Source: Sweltsa coloradensis (lineage: Eukaryota > Arthropoda > Insecta > Plecoptera > Chloroperlidae). Taken from it: a stretch of DNA of 64,000 bases. This document shows, piece by piece, positions 38,897 through 51,485 of this stretch. The notes under the pieces were generated by a model. The model did no database searches. It was not told where the DNA came from and saw only the letters and a program-made list of their open reading frames with translations. Where the stretch lies: the NCBI GenBank assembly GCA_024449915.1, contig JAMZAV010006213.1:19793-83792 (forward strand), given 5' to 3'. Positions within the stretch are counted from its first letter, which is position 1, and each line of letters begins with the position of its first letter. Position numbers and translations under genes: made by a program.

Positions 38897-41800
38897 GTAT
38901 GTGGTAATAGGAAAAATGGAACATAGTTCTACTTGTTAACTTGATAAGATTATCATCATGTATGATAAACTTAACTTGGACATGTACAAAGAAAGACTAT
39001 ATCATAGTACTTTTTCCATTGAGTCTTTTATCATAAAGTTTAAGCTTTGCAATGATTGATGTGAGTCAAGACATCAAACAAACCTGTAATTTGACTTGAC
39101 AACATTATATGATGCACTGTTAAGAAGTTGTGTAGATTAGAAGCATAGATAATAAATATATTATAATACACGAACTTATGTGAAAGTAGTGTTGTAAAAC
39201 TGGTTTGGATCGATTGTTAAGGAGGCAAAGAATAGAATACATCGGGATAGTTTTTTTTAATTATTTATTTAAAAAATCTCTGAGCAAATGTCACATCAAA
39301 CATTTATTGGCATGACAAATATATTGTTATATAGATAGATATACTAAAAACTCTCATATGAGTTTATTTTATTTTAAAGCTATTACTAGTCAATTTATTT
39401 TGTGTTAGCACCATTTTTTATAAATCACTTTTTTGCAAATATCATTAGCAGATTGAGTTATAAGAAAACATTTGTTATCTGTTCTATAGTACCGGTATAC
39501 AAATATCCTGGTTGTAGTAGAATTGAGGAGACAAGTCAGCCAGGCTATCAAACCCTTTTAATACAATAGTATAGGCGATTTCCATTATCATCAGCACCAT
39601 CTTGTATTTGTGAAGAGGGCATTTTGATAAAAAAAAAAAAAACACTTTTTAACAGTAAATGATAATATATTCTTGGGTATGTGCCAGACTGCATACACCC
39701 AAGAATATGGCATTTACTGTGTGGACCATGCTTCCACAATGCCTTGCGTATGATGTAGATTGCACTGGTGATTTAGAAATTAGTCTATTGTATTCTAGTT
39801 TGGGGGACGATAAGTAAAATCATAGGTTTATAATACTGGACATATTAACACATACAGTGGACTGAGACTGGAATGCTGTTGGGAACAGCTGTTGAGCATA
39901 ACATGAGGTATTGAGCTGTTGTTTAGAGCTAAGTGGTGGTTTTGTGCTTCGTACACTTGGTACTTGATGTCTAAGTTCACCACATAGTTTTAATTTATGA
40001 CGTCATATACTTTAATCAAGGTGTTATTTTATTAATATATTTGGCAGTGAGGTAGAATTCAACTTTAAATATATTGGCAGAAAATTATTTGCTTGTCGTA
40101 GATTGTAATAAGGTAAATACAAATATGCCGTATAAACATGCAATCGACTCGAGGACAGCCCAACTGTGTTACTACTTACTAGCCCTTGTTTGTGTGTGGT
40201 GGGGGGTGGGGGAGGGAGAGGTGAACCCTGTTTTTAGAACTGGCCATGAAACAATACAATACAAAAAAGTATGTATCCTGGACCCCTGGTACAATAGGAT
40301 TCTCCCCAAATTTTATTAAATATTGCTTATGGTGGTATTTTGCTAGGTGTAAGCATGGTTTTGTCGATATTTAATAAAATTGTGAAGATTGTCAGTTTTA
40401 TTGTCAGTTAACAAAATTGTGCCCCCTCGTCACCCCCCGTATTTAGTTTGTTGTCTAATAATGATTTCAGCTCCACAATATAATATATGTTGAATCATCT
40501 TTATCCACAGTTAATTTCTGAAGTCAAATGTGATGTTTAATGATAAAAGAACGTGCTTTAACTTTCAAACGTAATCTAATTAACCTTGACTACTGAAAAG
40601 GTTTTAATTGACAATCCTAAATTATTATTTGATATTACTAGAAATTGTCTGCTGCAATGTTTTATGAATTTCACTAATATGAGAAATGTAATGAACCATA
40701 TATGGGTGGCCTACCAATACAACATTATACAATTTTTAATTAATGTTGTGTTTCTACAACTATAGAATATTCCTTAGTATTTTTTTTTCTATTGAGTATG
40801 TTTTACAAAAGTAAAATCTGTACACTAAAGCTATACAACCCGTACCTCACCGGTCTACGAAAACTATTAATAAACAGCGTATCATTAACATTCTCTTTTC
40901 ATTTTTAATTCTCCCACTTAGGTGGACCATGTATCAAATACGGTATAAACAAAATATCATATAGTAGTCATCATATATATAGTATATGTTATATATACTG
41001 TGATAAGCATAGTTCTGTTATGGGTGTTTAAAAAATACTTAAAAAATATTTTCACATAATGTCGAGGCATATCACTGGCACAAACTTAAATCTTTCAAAA
41101 TTAATTAAACAAAATTATTAAAACGAGAACCAATGCCTCATCTACATCTTCTGGAACGTCGTAGCATTACCTAACAATTAAGGATGTCAATGGGCAGCCT
41201 TTACCCGCCCAGTACATGTGGGTTCGGTTCACTACCATTCCGTTCCTTGTCAAAAAAATAACCTGTTGGGGTATTACAATGTAGAGATTGAAATATGTCC
41301 CTACTGTAGATGTCCCTTCATTGCCGCAGTTGAGCGAGCTGTAAAGATTAGTGTGTCAAATAATGACGATAAGAAAATGTATTTATAGCCTATTACCTGG
41401 GTAAAAAAATGTGATAATTGAGTATTGACATCTATAATGCCCTAATAAGATCAAATTTCTACACCAAACTTACTGAATCAAGAACAAAAGAGTATCTAGT
41501 TATTGCATAGGTAATAAACACAATAATGCCTCCCTTTCATTGATTATTTTTTGTCTTGGAATTCAAGAAGTTAGATGAAACAAATTTGACTGTCTAAATG
41601 GGGCATAATCAATGATATTTAACATCTATAGGCTAGATCGCCAGTCTCCAATACATCCGCACAGGCGCGAGCATACCAAATTGACCTATTCAAGATGGCA
41701 ATTTGGTGCTTCAATTAATTATGCTTGACCTTATGTTCTAATGCGATTTAGTATTTTTCTGGATTGTTTTGATATGATTTTAACTTGTGCAGCATGGAAA

Positions 41801-42061
41801 TGTACAAACAGAAACAATAAGAAGTTATTGCATAAGGGAATTCAGTAATCATTTGGTGTTAATGGCTAATATGCTCATCTATCAACCTGACAGCCACTTT
41901 GAAAAATATTTGTGCTACAAATCTCTACAACTTAACTTAACATACAATCTGACCTATTCAAGATGACTTGTAATTGTTACGCCAGTGCACCAATGACTGG
42001 AGATCTAGCCTACTATAGATTTTAAATAAATATCACTGGGCATAACGGATCAAACATGTTA
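38897..42061. other. Intergenic, AT-rich, nothing recognised
   Basis: Low-complexity AT-rich DNA. Short palindromic segments occur (for example ttcttgggtatgtgcca/catacacccaagaat near 39672-39706) but no gene or complete transposon is seen. Confidence 0.5.
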
Positions 42062-42250
42062 CTATCGAGAACTGGTTGGGGGAGTGGTCGGGTTTACATT
42101 GTGCGTGTAGTGTTGTTGCTCGTTGTTGAGACACGCTACGAACACGTTGATCACCAATATGAGGAACACGCACGTGACTGTGCTCTTGTTGGTCTTGACT
42201 GCGTTGAGACGGTCGGGCGGGCTCCATATCAGCAGGAGAACCACCAGCAC
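42062..42250 (-). CDS. Ninjurin-family gene, exon 3 (C-terminal)
   Basis: The minus-strand acceptor is atttcttag|gtg at 42250 and the stop is at 42062. It encodes VLVVLLLIWSPPDRLNAVKT, then NKSTVTCVFLILVINVFVAC, and a short tail. The end of the first transmembrane helix, a polar hairpin and the second helix match the ninjurin pattern (VLLIFLVKYDLNNPAKHAK and FIIVVVNIFITAF). Frame joins exon 2 in phase 0. Confidence 0.85.
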   Translation of the reverse strand: MLVVLLLIWSPPDRLNAVKTNKSTVTCVFLILVINVFVACLNNEQQHYTHNVNPTTPPTSSR

Positions 42251-45200
42251 CTAAGAAATTAATGAAAACTTAATTAAAATTGCAACGTGGTAACGAGGAA
42301 ATGTTTTCTGGGTATTTAAGAGAGTATAGGACATGCATTTTAGCAAATTGCTGTTTGCTCGGCCGACTGACACCACCTGAAATTTTGAATCTATGTCACG
42401 AATGTGGAAATATAGGGCTCTGCAGTAACACATTTCCAAATTTTGATTTTGTTAAAAACTCCAAAATGGGCTATATTGGTGATTTTTTCTGGCTGATTAA
42501 GACAAAATTTTGAAAATCTACGACAGCAGGGCTGTCTATGTATGCTTCATTGACAACTTTGCAAAGTTTCATATACGTCGGATGCATCTTGGCCGAGCGA
42601 ATAGTTAAGCGAGCGAAGCGAGCGTTTCCATTTGACTCTGCCGGAAAAATTAGTCACTGGTTTTGTTTTGTTTTTTTTTTGTTTTTTTTGTTTGTTTGTT
42701 TGTTTGTTTTTTTGTTTGTATGTCTCGCCATAACGTTCGAACGGAGGCTCGGATCGAGTTGAAATTTTGACCATCCGCAAGCTTCGTTCTCGATTGAATG
42801 CCATTAGTTTTGTGGCAAAATCGTTCAAAAAGTTAAAAAGTTACATTAAAGTTTATCGAAAGTTTTTTTTTCAAACTAACCGGCGACAAAATCTGAGATG
42901 GCCAAATCATTTAGAATGTCCGTCCGGTCACGAATATGTTAATTTTATTTTGATCCGATAAGTAGTGTAGATGGAAATTACATTATAACAAAAGTAACGT
43001 TGCCATGGCAACGAAAAGACGCGCGAAGTTTCTAATGCACTGCCACCTAGAAGAAATCAAAATACTTTCGAGAAAGCAGTCTATTATTTGTCACCAAAGA
43101 GTTTAAATAGTTTTTTCCCAAGGAGTCAAGGTCCTCTAGATGGCGGTGGATTTTATCCACAAAGTAAAGGTTTACACACGGGTTTACCCAAATACCTTGG
43201 CAATAATAAATAATACTGGAAACGCGAACGTCGTAAATTTTTAAATTTAAAAAAATGTGCAATGTGGGTCTAGCTATAGCACGTGCTCGCTATCAACGCG
43301 TCCAACTGAGCGTTTTCCTAGTTATTTGCTAACTGACAAATGTGTCCTATTCCCTCTTAAGAGAAAATATGCATCATCGTCCGAACATTTGTGCATGTGT
43401 CGCATCTTGCACTAATATTTAAACTTGACCTCCAATGGATACTCAATTTATTTTGTAATTTTGGTATAAAAATTATACATTGCAGACAGTAAGTTGTTAA
43501 GCGAGCGTTTCCATTTGACTCTGCCAGAAAAAATAGTCACTGTTTTTTTTTTTTTTTTTTGTATGTCTCGCGATAACGTTCGAACGGAGGCTCGGATCGA
43601 GTTGAAATTTTCACCATCCGCAAGCTTTGTTCTCGATTGAATGCCATTAGTTTTGTGGCAAAATCATTCAAAAAGTTAAAAAGTTACATTAAAGTTAATC
43701 GAAAGTTTTTTTTTCAAACTTCACGGCGACAAAATCTGAGATGGCCAAATCATTTAGAATGTCCGTCCGGTCACGAATATGTTAATTTTATTTTGATCCG
43801 ATAAGTAGTGTAGATGGAAATTACATTATAACAAAGTACGGTTACCATGGCAACGGAAAGTCGTGCAGCTTTTTCGGCTCATGATAGCGGTCGAACGGAG
43901 GCTCGGATCGAGTTGAAATTTTCACCATCCGCAAGCTTTGTTCTCGATTGAATGCCATTAGTTTTGTGGCAAAATCGTTCAAAAAGTTAAACATTAAAGT
44001 TAATCGAAAGTTTTTTTTCAAACTCAACGGCGACAAAATCTGAGATAGCCAAATCATTTAGAATGTCTGTCCGGTCACGAATATGTTAATTTTATTTTGA
44101 TCCGATAAGTAGTGTAGATGGAAATTACATTATAACAAAAGTAACGTTGCCATGGCAACGAAAAGATGCGCGAAGTTTCTAATGCACTGCCACCTAGAAG
44201 TAATCAAAATACTTTCGAGGAAGCAGTCTATTATTTGTCAACAAAGAGTTTAAATAGTTTTCCCAAGGAGTCAAGGTCCTCTAGATGGCGGTGGATTTTA
44301 AAGTAAAGATTTAAACACGGGTTTACCCAAATACCTTGGCAATAATAAATAATACTGGAAACGCGAACGTCGTAAATTTTTAAATTTAAAAAAAATGTGC
44401 AATGTGGGTCTAGCTATAGCACGTGCTCGCTTATCAACGCGTCTAACTGAGCGTTTCCTAGTTTAAGTATGGCATTACTTGGAAGCAAAGCTCCCCTCTC
44501 TATAAGCATCACTTTTCTGTTCATCAGCCTGTCCGTCTGTGCGCGCGTTTCTCACGATTAATGTACTGTTTGAAATAAAAAATGTAACACTCAAGACACC
44601 TGGTTTTTTATGTTTGACATTATTAGAGAACAAATTTCTCTTGTAGTGGTCACTTTTCTAGATATTGGATTGTCATGCGTTATTTTTTACACTATGATAT
44701 TGGATTGTCATGCGTTATTTTTTACACTGTCCTTCAATATGGATAATAGGATTCAGAATGTTTTTGGTTCCCCTGGGAACTGTGGCGGTAAAGGTTTTGT
44801 GACAGTTGGGTCGGGTAGAGGAAAGATGGCCATTATAATACTGCATGTAAAAATAGATATTGATTTTTAGGTATGTAAATCCTGGACTGGCACCTCCACC
44901 AACCCCCCAAAATATATTTGTTTGTTCCCAAAAAATTGGGTACACCTGTTTTGACCAGTGGGTTGGCTGGAAAATATCAGCTATATTCTTGTGCTAAAAA
45001 TCTGTTCATTCTTGGGTTTAATCCCTGACCTCGGTTAGATTTTGTAATTTCTATTACATAATATTTTTTATGTTGTAATAGAAACTCAAAGCAAAAAAAG
45101 CAATAATTTCAATCACTCAAATACTGTAATGGGTATAGGTTTGCTATAAATACAATCTCCTCAAAGTAATTATTTATGAGTGAAATATATTTCAAAAGTT

Positions 45201-48052
45201 TTGATTATCTTCCATCTAGACTTACTGCTGCTTTACTTGTACTATAAACAGTAATATTCTTCTAGCTGACAAAGAAGTTCATCAAGAAACTTCTTTATCT
45301 ACTGAAGTCCAATAGTTCCATTTTTTGCCACCGCCGTCTGTGTTAAATTCGGTGAGTTGATCGTATTAACATTGAAGCTGTAACAGTATTTGCTATCATT
45401 CTCTCTTTGTTTCAGAGGGTAATTACCGTACGTACCTGCAAGACGATGGATATACAGATGAGAATCAACGTCAACCACTCTAGGTTGGTGAGAGTGACAC
45501 CATCTGGCGTTCGTATCACGTTGGCCAACTGATTGGTGTTTGCGATGAAGAGAGAGAGATCCATCATGCCGGCCGCAATGTTCATGCGAATGTCTTGAAA
45601 GTTGAAGACTTGCGGTGCCAGCTGAAAGAGTTTTGCAAGATACTTTGTTTAAGTATATTAGGAGTACCTTTCTACGTACTTTGGTCTTAACTCGTACCAA
45701 AGTACCCAGCACTTAAAGAGTCACCTTACAAAATATATTAAATACCTGTTTGTTACAAAATCTCAAAAAATAAATACTTGGGCTGGTTATCAGATAGGTA
45801 TTTTGAAGCGTGTATGTTTAATCCAGCTTTCTTGATGTTTCTTGTCTGCTTTTTTACCTTTGCTGGCATACATTTTTATAAGGAAAAAAAAGTTTTAATT
45901 CATGGTATTTAAGATAATTAATCCAAAAATCCTCATTTTATTGACAACAGTCAGTTGAAAGGTTATTTAAAAACGATACAATACAAGTAGGCCTACCAGA
46001 AGACCAGAAAAATAAAGTTTTGTTTTCTTGAGAAGATTTTGTTACAAACTTGTTGGCCTTTTTACTATATTACATTTGTCTTTCTGAAAAATAAAGCTTA
46101 GCACAAAATTATTTTTGTTCAATGACTTCCTATGCTTATATGATATTGGCGCATTTTGGACATTTTTGGTGTTGTTTGAATGTGATTTCGAAGAAGATAA
46201 AAGAATTTTATAACTACTGAGATTCTTAGAACAGTTAGGTTTAACAAGTATAAACAATAATAAAGGCCTTTTGAAGGGTACTGAAAGTACCCGAAATATT
46301 GCTTTTCCTTTAATTTAATATATTAATTTACTAAAAGAACATGATGAGTCCAATTATTGTTTACACTTATTAAAGATAAAAGAAGTTAAGGTACTTGATG
46401 ACCGGAAAAGAAAAACAACATTAATAAATGTATTTAATTGACGACTTGAATTGTACCCGCCTCCTGACGGCACAAGGCAACATGGCGGAATTAGTTGGTA
46501 TAAATCCTCATTTCGCAAGTTGACGCCTGCTTCACGGCGCAACACTTATCACGCTCTAACTTTTATTCTATTCATTATTTGGACAATATTTAAATGAATA
46601 ATATTTAGCAAATATATCATTCTTTGTAATAGCGATTATTTCGATTTTTTGACACAGTCGTTAGCTTGTTATAACAATGTACGCATCATACATGTGAAAA
46701 TTATCAATGACTAAAGTTTTCTCAATAATTTATTTGACAAAAAACTACTGATCGGATTTTGACAAGACCTCTTTAAAAATATGCATCAGACTGTTTAGAC
46801 AAGAAATAAACTAACTTTCTAGATAGAAAGTGCACTGAACGAAACTTTGCAGCATAGAGTAATATGCAGGGTATGTGTTTTTATCTAAAATACGCACTCT
46901 TGACGTGCGGATGAGCCGTGAAAAAGTGCACGCTGCATATTACTCTATGCTGTAAATTTTCGTTCAGTGCACTTTCTATCTAGAAAGTTAGTTTATTTCT
47001 TGTCTAAACCGTCTGATGCATTTTTACAAAGAATTCTTGTCGAAATCCGATCAGTAGTTTTTTGTCAAATTAATTAATGAGAAAACTTAAGTCATTGATA
47101 ATTTTCACTTGTGTGATGCGTACATTGTTATAGCAAGCTAACGACTTTGTCAAAAAAATCGAAATAATCGCTATTACAAGGAATGATATTTTTGCTAAAT
47201 ATTACTCATTTAAGTATTGTGCAAATAATGAATAGAAGAAAAGTTAGAGCGTGATAAGTGATGCGCCGTTCAGCAGGCGCCAACTTGCAAAAATGAGGAT
47301 TTATACCCAATACTAGTCACGTGACCTATCGATCGTTTTAAGCTCCGCCCATTTCGAGTCGTCATTGGCTGAGTGTTGCCCGTTCACAGCCAAAACAAAA
47401 ACGCCACGGTATATATTATTTGTTTGCTGGTCATAATCAATTGTTACACATTTTTTAAAATATACACTACCTCTAGAATTTTCTGCTCTTTCTTGTGAAA
47501 TAAATGTTTTTTGTGTAAAACATAAAAGTTTTCTTTTGTTATTTTTAAAAACTTTGTTCTCAATTAAAAAAAAACGTGTATTCAAAGTTTTAAAAGCAAA
47601 CCCAACGAAAACAAAATGTTTTACCAAAAAACTTTAAATTTTCACAAGAAAGACCCGAAAATTCTCGAGATTATGCTGTATTTTAAAAATGTGTAACAAT
47701 TGATTAATGACCAAAAAACAATAATATATACCATGGCGTGTTTTTGGGGGCCGTGAACGGCCGACACTCACCCTTTAAAACCGTGATGATTTGCAGAATA
47801 TAATTATTAAAGCTGGGTTTTTGGGTGAGACGGGCAAGTCCCCGTTGATCTGCATATTACTTAGATTGACGGACACACCTTGTCACCGGTCCCGTAGCGG
47901 GTGGTCGTTGTTTGGTCGGTAGTCGCTATCGCTGTCTCGCCCATTTCTTCGTCTTCTAGCAACAGAGGTCGCGTCTCGCACAGATCCTCTGGGTGTTGGT
48001 TGATGGAGACCATCTTGGGCTCGAACCTGGACGACACGGGGAAAACTGTCAT
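42062..48052 (-). CDS. NINJ-like: Ninjurin-family membrane protein gene (3 exons)
   Basis: Three minus-strand exons (47879-48052, 45436-45621, 42062-42250) join in phase 0 to about 182 residues. The order is: a hydrophilic N-terminus, an amphipathic stretch NIAAGMMDLSLFIANTNQLA, transmembrane helix 1 split by intron 2, and helix 2 near the C-terminus. Mammalian NINJ1 is a homophilic adhesion protein that oligomerises to rupture the plasma membrane in lytic death. Whether this invertebrate relative does so is inference. Intron 2 (3.2 kb) contains two Helitron-like copies and intron 1 (2.3 kb) two foldback elements. Confidence 0.85.
42589..43321 (+). mobile_element. Helitron-like element, copy H8 (second subfamily)
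   Basis: It starts gcgaatagttaagcgagcga and ends with the hairpin AACGCGTCC...GAGCGTT then CCTAG before host T (43322). It contains aacgttcgaacggaggctcg and a T-rich tract. It lies in intron 2 of the ninjurin gene. Confidence 0.65.
43495..44461 (+). mobile_element. Helitron-like element, copy H9, with internal duplication
   Basis: Same family as H8, ending gcgtttCCTAG before T. The segment about 43567-43860 (gttcgaacggaggctcgg through to ccatggcaac) is repeated at about 43890-44160, making this copy longer than H8. Confidence 0.65.
44653..44732. repeat. Short direct repeat
   Basis: gatattggattgtcatgcgt and the following tattttttacact occur twice (about 44655 and 44696), about 41 bp apart. 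Confidence 0.75.
45436..45621 (-). CDS. Ninjurin-family gene, exon 2
   Basis: The minus-strand acceptor is actctttcag|ctg at 45621 and the donor ttgcag|gtacgt at 45436; 186 bp, phase 0/0. It encodes LAPQVFNFQDIRMNIAAGMM, then DLSLFIANTNQLANVI, and ends WLTLILICISIVLQ. It matches SMLDIALLMANASQLKAVVE and VVLISISLVLQ of ninjurin-1. Confidence 0.9.
46485..47320. mobile_element. Foldback element, arms of about 400 bp
   Basis: Left arm (about 46485-46885; ggtataaatcctcattt, cacgctctaacttttattct, ctttctagatagaaagtgca) and right arm (about 46930-47320) are inverted copies separated by about 45 bp. The arms are largely collinear with scattered differences. No ORF. In intron 1 of the ninjurin gene. 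Confidence 0.82.
47374..47772. mobile_element. Second foldback element next to the first
   Basis: Inverted arms begin tgagtgttgcccgttcac and end cggccgacactca, and include ggtatatattatt and caattgttacacatttt on both sides. The spacer is about 100 bp of AT-rich DNA. Confidence 0.78.
47879..48052 (-). CDS. Ninjurin-family gene, exon 1 of the visible model
   Basis: ATG at 48052 opens MTVFPVSSRFEPKMVSINQH, then CETRPLLLEDEEMGETAI, and ends TGDK at donor aag|gtgtgt (47879). This is a hydrophilic N-terminus. The start is uncertain: gtgtcgtccag|gttcg near 48028 could be a splice acceptor, with the true first exon further right; a second Met lies at codon 14. Confidence 0.65.
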
Positions 48053-48179
48053 TAATTCATTCGTAAGGATGTCATAGAGCTAGGGTAGCAAAGTTCGACA
48101 TTTGGGAATCGGATTTATCCTGGTAGTATACAGAATGAAATTTTAACTAAATAAAAAAAATTTAAAATTTGTATTTAGT

Positions 48180-48495
48180 TCGAGTCTACTACCCATGGGT
48201 TTCACAAACTGATTTCCAGTGGGGGACACAATTTAAAGCAGACCAAACCCACCCGGTAGGCCCCGGGACCCAATCGACGAGCAAAACCAACTAGAGACTG
48301 GCATATTTATGTAGGAAAACACCGATCAATCGAGGTAGACACGATTCCACCCGTAGACAGAGGCAGAATCACAAGGATATTTCAGAACAAACTTTGAATT
48401 TATTATGTGCCTCGTTGCTAGGACGGCTCCAAAGTCACCGTTTACACATGCCTAAGTCAAGAACTAATGGACTTAGGCTAGGTACATCAGAAGAA
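48180..48495 (-). repeat. SINE copy, minus strand, partial
   Basis: The reverse complement carries the SINE middle and tail of 60830-61165: ggacggctccaaagtcaccg, cctcgttgctagg, and gtttcacaaactgatttcca in place of the tail hairpin. Confidence 0.65.
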
Positions 48496-48948
48496 AATAC
48501 TTTTTCTTGTCAAATAATGTCACGATAACAAACAATTTTCAGAAAAGGATTTAAATCCTTAAAATAGATTTGTATTTATGACATACAAAATTATTAATAA
48601 AATAATGTATTAAGGTGTTAGAAAATACTGTTCTTGTTTTCTAAATGTAGCTTGAAGATTTTTAAATTTTGATGTTATGATTTTCCTCAATAACTCCCCC
48701 ACAAATATTTTAATAAAAAATAAAAAAAATAAAAAACAGTGAACGAAGTTTACTTAATCAACAGATTGCCCAAAGAAGAAAATGAACAAAAAAGAATTCG
48801 GCTAGGGTTAATCATTTGGTGGCGTCGTCGAGTACGCTTAGCACTAAAATGCTCGTTGCCTGTTCACGCGTGCAATAATGGTGGATATGCGGTTATGAAT
48901 ATTCATAACCTGGCACAATTATGTGTACATATACAATATTATTGACTA

Positions 48949-49878
48949 TTGAGCGAGCGTCTCCACTTGACTCTTATGGCTCGAAGGGTCTGTTGTTTTT
49001 TTTTGTTTTTTCCTGTTACTGCTTCGGTAAGGTCGCAACCGTTCTCTGATCGACCTGAATTTTGCACACATGTACATACCACCTAGGCGGGTTGCTGTAT
49101 AGTTTTTGAACAAAATCCGATCATTGGTTAAAAAAAATAAAAAAAAAAAAAAAAAAAAAAAATGTTCCGATCGTATGAAATTTGCAGGGTCAATAAGTAC
49201 AACATTCTCTCCTATTTTACAAATTTTCAGCAAAAATCGGTCAAGGGCCTTAAGTAGTGGTAGATAGAAATTACATTTTAACAAAAGGAATGTTACCATG
49301 GCAACGAAAAGTCTCACTATGCACTGCCACCTAGAAGTAATCAAAATACTATCGGGAACAGTGTATTATTTGTTATCAAGAGTTTTAAAATAGTTTTAAA
49401 AAATATAAATCATTGGACTTTTTCACTGTTAGTTAACAAAAATATTTATTTTATGTGATATTTGGATTTCTTTACAGAAATCTTTATCAAACAAAATTAA
49501 CAATTAAAAACCACAACAGACAGGACAAAAAACATTTCACCAAATTATTATAAATATGGCGTGCATTAGTAAAAAATTATTAAAAAAAAGTTTATTATGA
49601 ATAAAATAAAAAACCAAAAACAGAACATTAAATTGACAATTGGACAGTTATTGATTATGAAATAAAGCTATTGATCTAGTTTATGAATTGAAATAGTTTT
49701 CCCAAAGAAATGATGTCAAGGTCCTCTAGATGGGGGGATTTTATCCATTCCTATTTTACAAATTTTCAGCTAAATCAGACTTATTGGTAGTAACATTATG
49801 AGAATGTCGTACTCGGGTCGTGTTGCAACGTACCGGTGCTCGCTCAACAACGCAACGGGGACTTTAGCGTTTTCCTAG
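48949..49878 (+). mobile_element. Helitron-like element, copy H10
   Basis: It starts attgagcgagcgtctcc and ends AACGCAACGGGGACTTTAGC then gttttCCTAG before T. The middle (about 49390-49690) holds unrelated AT-rich DNA, probably an insertion. Confidence 0.6.
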
Positions 49879-50983
49879 TTATATTATTGTCAGATATTGC
49901 ACTTTGTTCTTTTCCCCCAGTGTCATTGGCATAACTAGGCGTGTTTTTTTTCTAGGGGGGGGGGGGGACAAACATTGCCTTGTAAAACAGCGTGTTATTT
50001 TGATTTCCCAGTTAATAACAAAATTATGAAAAATGGGGGTAGGCCTAACCTCGACTAATTCAAAAATACGTTAAGGTTGTTGATAAATTTTTAACGGAAA
50101 CTAAAAAAATAAAAACATCTTTCGGAACATCAAAAATGAAATTTTCCGCGTTTTTCTGTATCAGAAGATGTTTTTTCGCTTTTGTTTACATGATTATCAA
50201 CAACCTTCAACGTGGATTGGACTATGTCAACATTAACACATTTTTCATAATTGTTATGAGAACTAAGGAAATCTAAAAAAAAATACGCGCCAAGCGCTCG
50301 ACTTCCCTTGAATGTGTGACGAAAACTCTTAAAACTGTTCTGCTAAAAAAGCAATGCGGCGCGGGCCGGGTTTTTTATGACAACCCGCACTACGGTGCTA
50401 CGGGGGCGGGTTTATCGTCTAAACCAGACCACCTGGCTGTCAGTGTGTGTCACTCAACCACAACCTACACAACATAATATTCTCTTATCTATTCCTCTGA
50501 TTAGGGACACAAAGAAGCCACTACTGATATCAAACATACACAGAGAGATACTATCATCTACTTCCTTGTTGACGTCCTACATAGTAGGGCCTACCATAGG
50601 AAGCTCATCCTCACTTACCTAAGACGTAGATCTTTATATTAGTCCTATCTTCTCAGTACTTGCACCTTCTTAAGTGATACACATACAGTTTTACCATCTT
50701 CAGTTCTTTCACTTAGCAAACTGAAATGTTTTCATAAGCAGAGTAATATTATTTAGCCTTCTTAAACAACGCATGCAAATTATTCGCTTGTTGGATGACG
50801 AAACATTTTGGAATTCCCAACTGGTTAAATAATTGAGTTGATTGGGAAGAAAGTTTTTAGCGGAAGCTGGCGCGATCTGTGAGCGGTTCGTCAAACTAGA
50901 TGGCTCCACGGTCTGGATGAGCGAGCAGTGACGAAATAAAATCCGAGCTGTCCATAAAATGCATCCTTTATTTACATGCTAGA
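49879..50983. other. No gene recognised
   Basis: AT-rich DNA with a poly-G run (49957-49969) and an imperfect inverted pair gttgttgataa/ttatcaacaac at about 50076-50204. Open frames are short and show no conserved motif. Confidence 0.5.
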
Positions 50984-51332
50984 CAGGGTGTCTGCAAGAC
51001 TGAAAAAGTCAGGGAATTTAATAATTCTGGAAAAGTCGGGGAATTTTTTTTTCTGGAATTTTACTAGAAATGTAAAAAATCAATATTTTAGTAATTTCAA
51101 TACCTTTTTTGTTGCTGAAAATAGAAATTCTCAATTTAAAAAAAACATTTTAAATTATTTTGCCTTGTCTGGTGTTTAAATTTCCGCCGAAATCGACATT
51201 GAATTTATAAACATTTTTTCCTCCATTATAATGTACGGAAAAGACAAACTTGCAGCCTGGAAAAATAATTTTCCATCTGGAAAACCTGGAAAAGTCAGGG
51301 AATTTTGTAATGGAGAATTTGTAGACACCCTG
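50984..51332. mobile_element. hAT-type MITE, CAGGGTGTCT termini
   Basis: The ends are CAGGGTGTCTGCAAG and TTTGTAGACACCCTG. Flanks gctaga and gataga agree in 5 of 6. The interior is made of repeated ggaaaagtcagggaatttt words. Confidence 0.72.
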
Positions 51333-51485
51333 GATAGAACGCGGGGCTTATTGTAGAGCGCAGCTGAACACTGTTTGCGTAGTTGCAAAAGTCAAAATAT
51401 ATCGACCAATGTAGGACCTATCGACTAAAAGAATAAAAATAATACTTTATTGAATTTGATTTTGATTTTTTTCTATTTTCTCATA

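Noticed and set aside
50377..50622. 81-codon plus-strand ORF
   Set aside because: No conserved motif, no splice context, and it lies between transposon copies.
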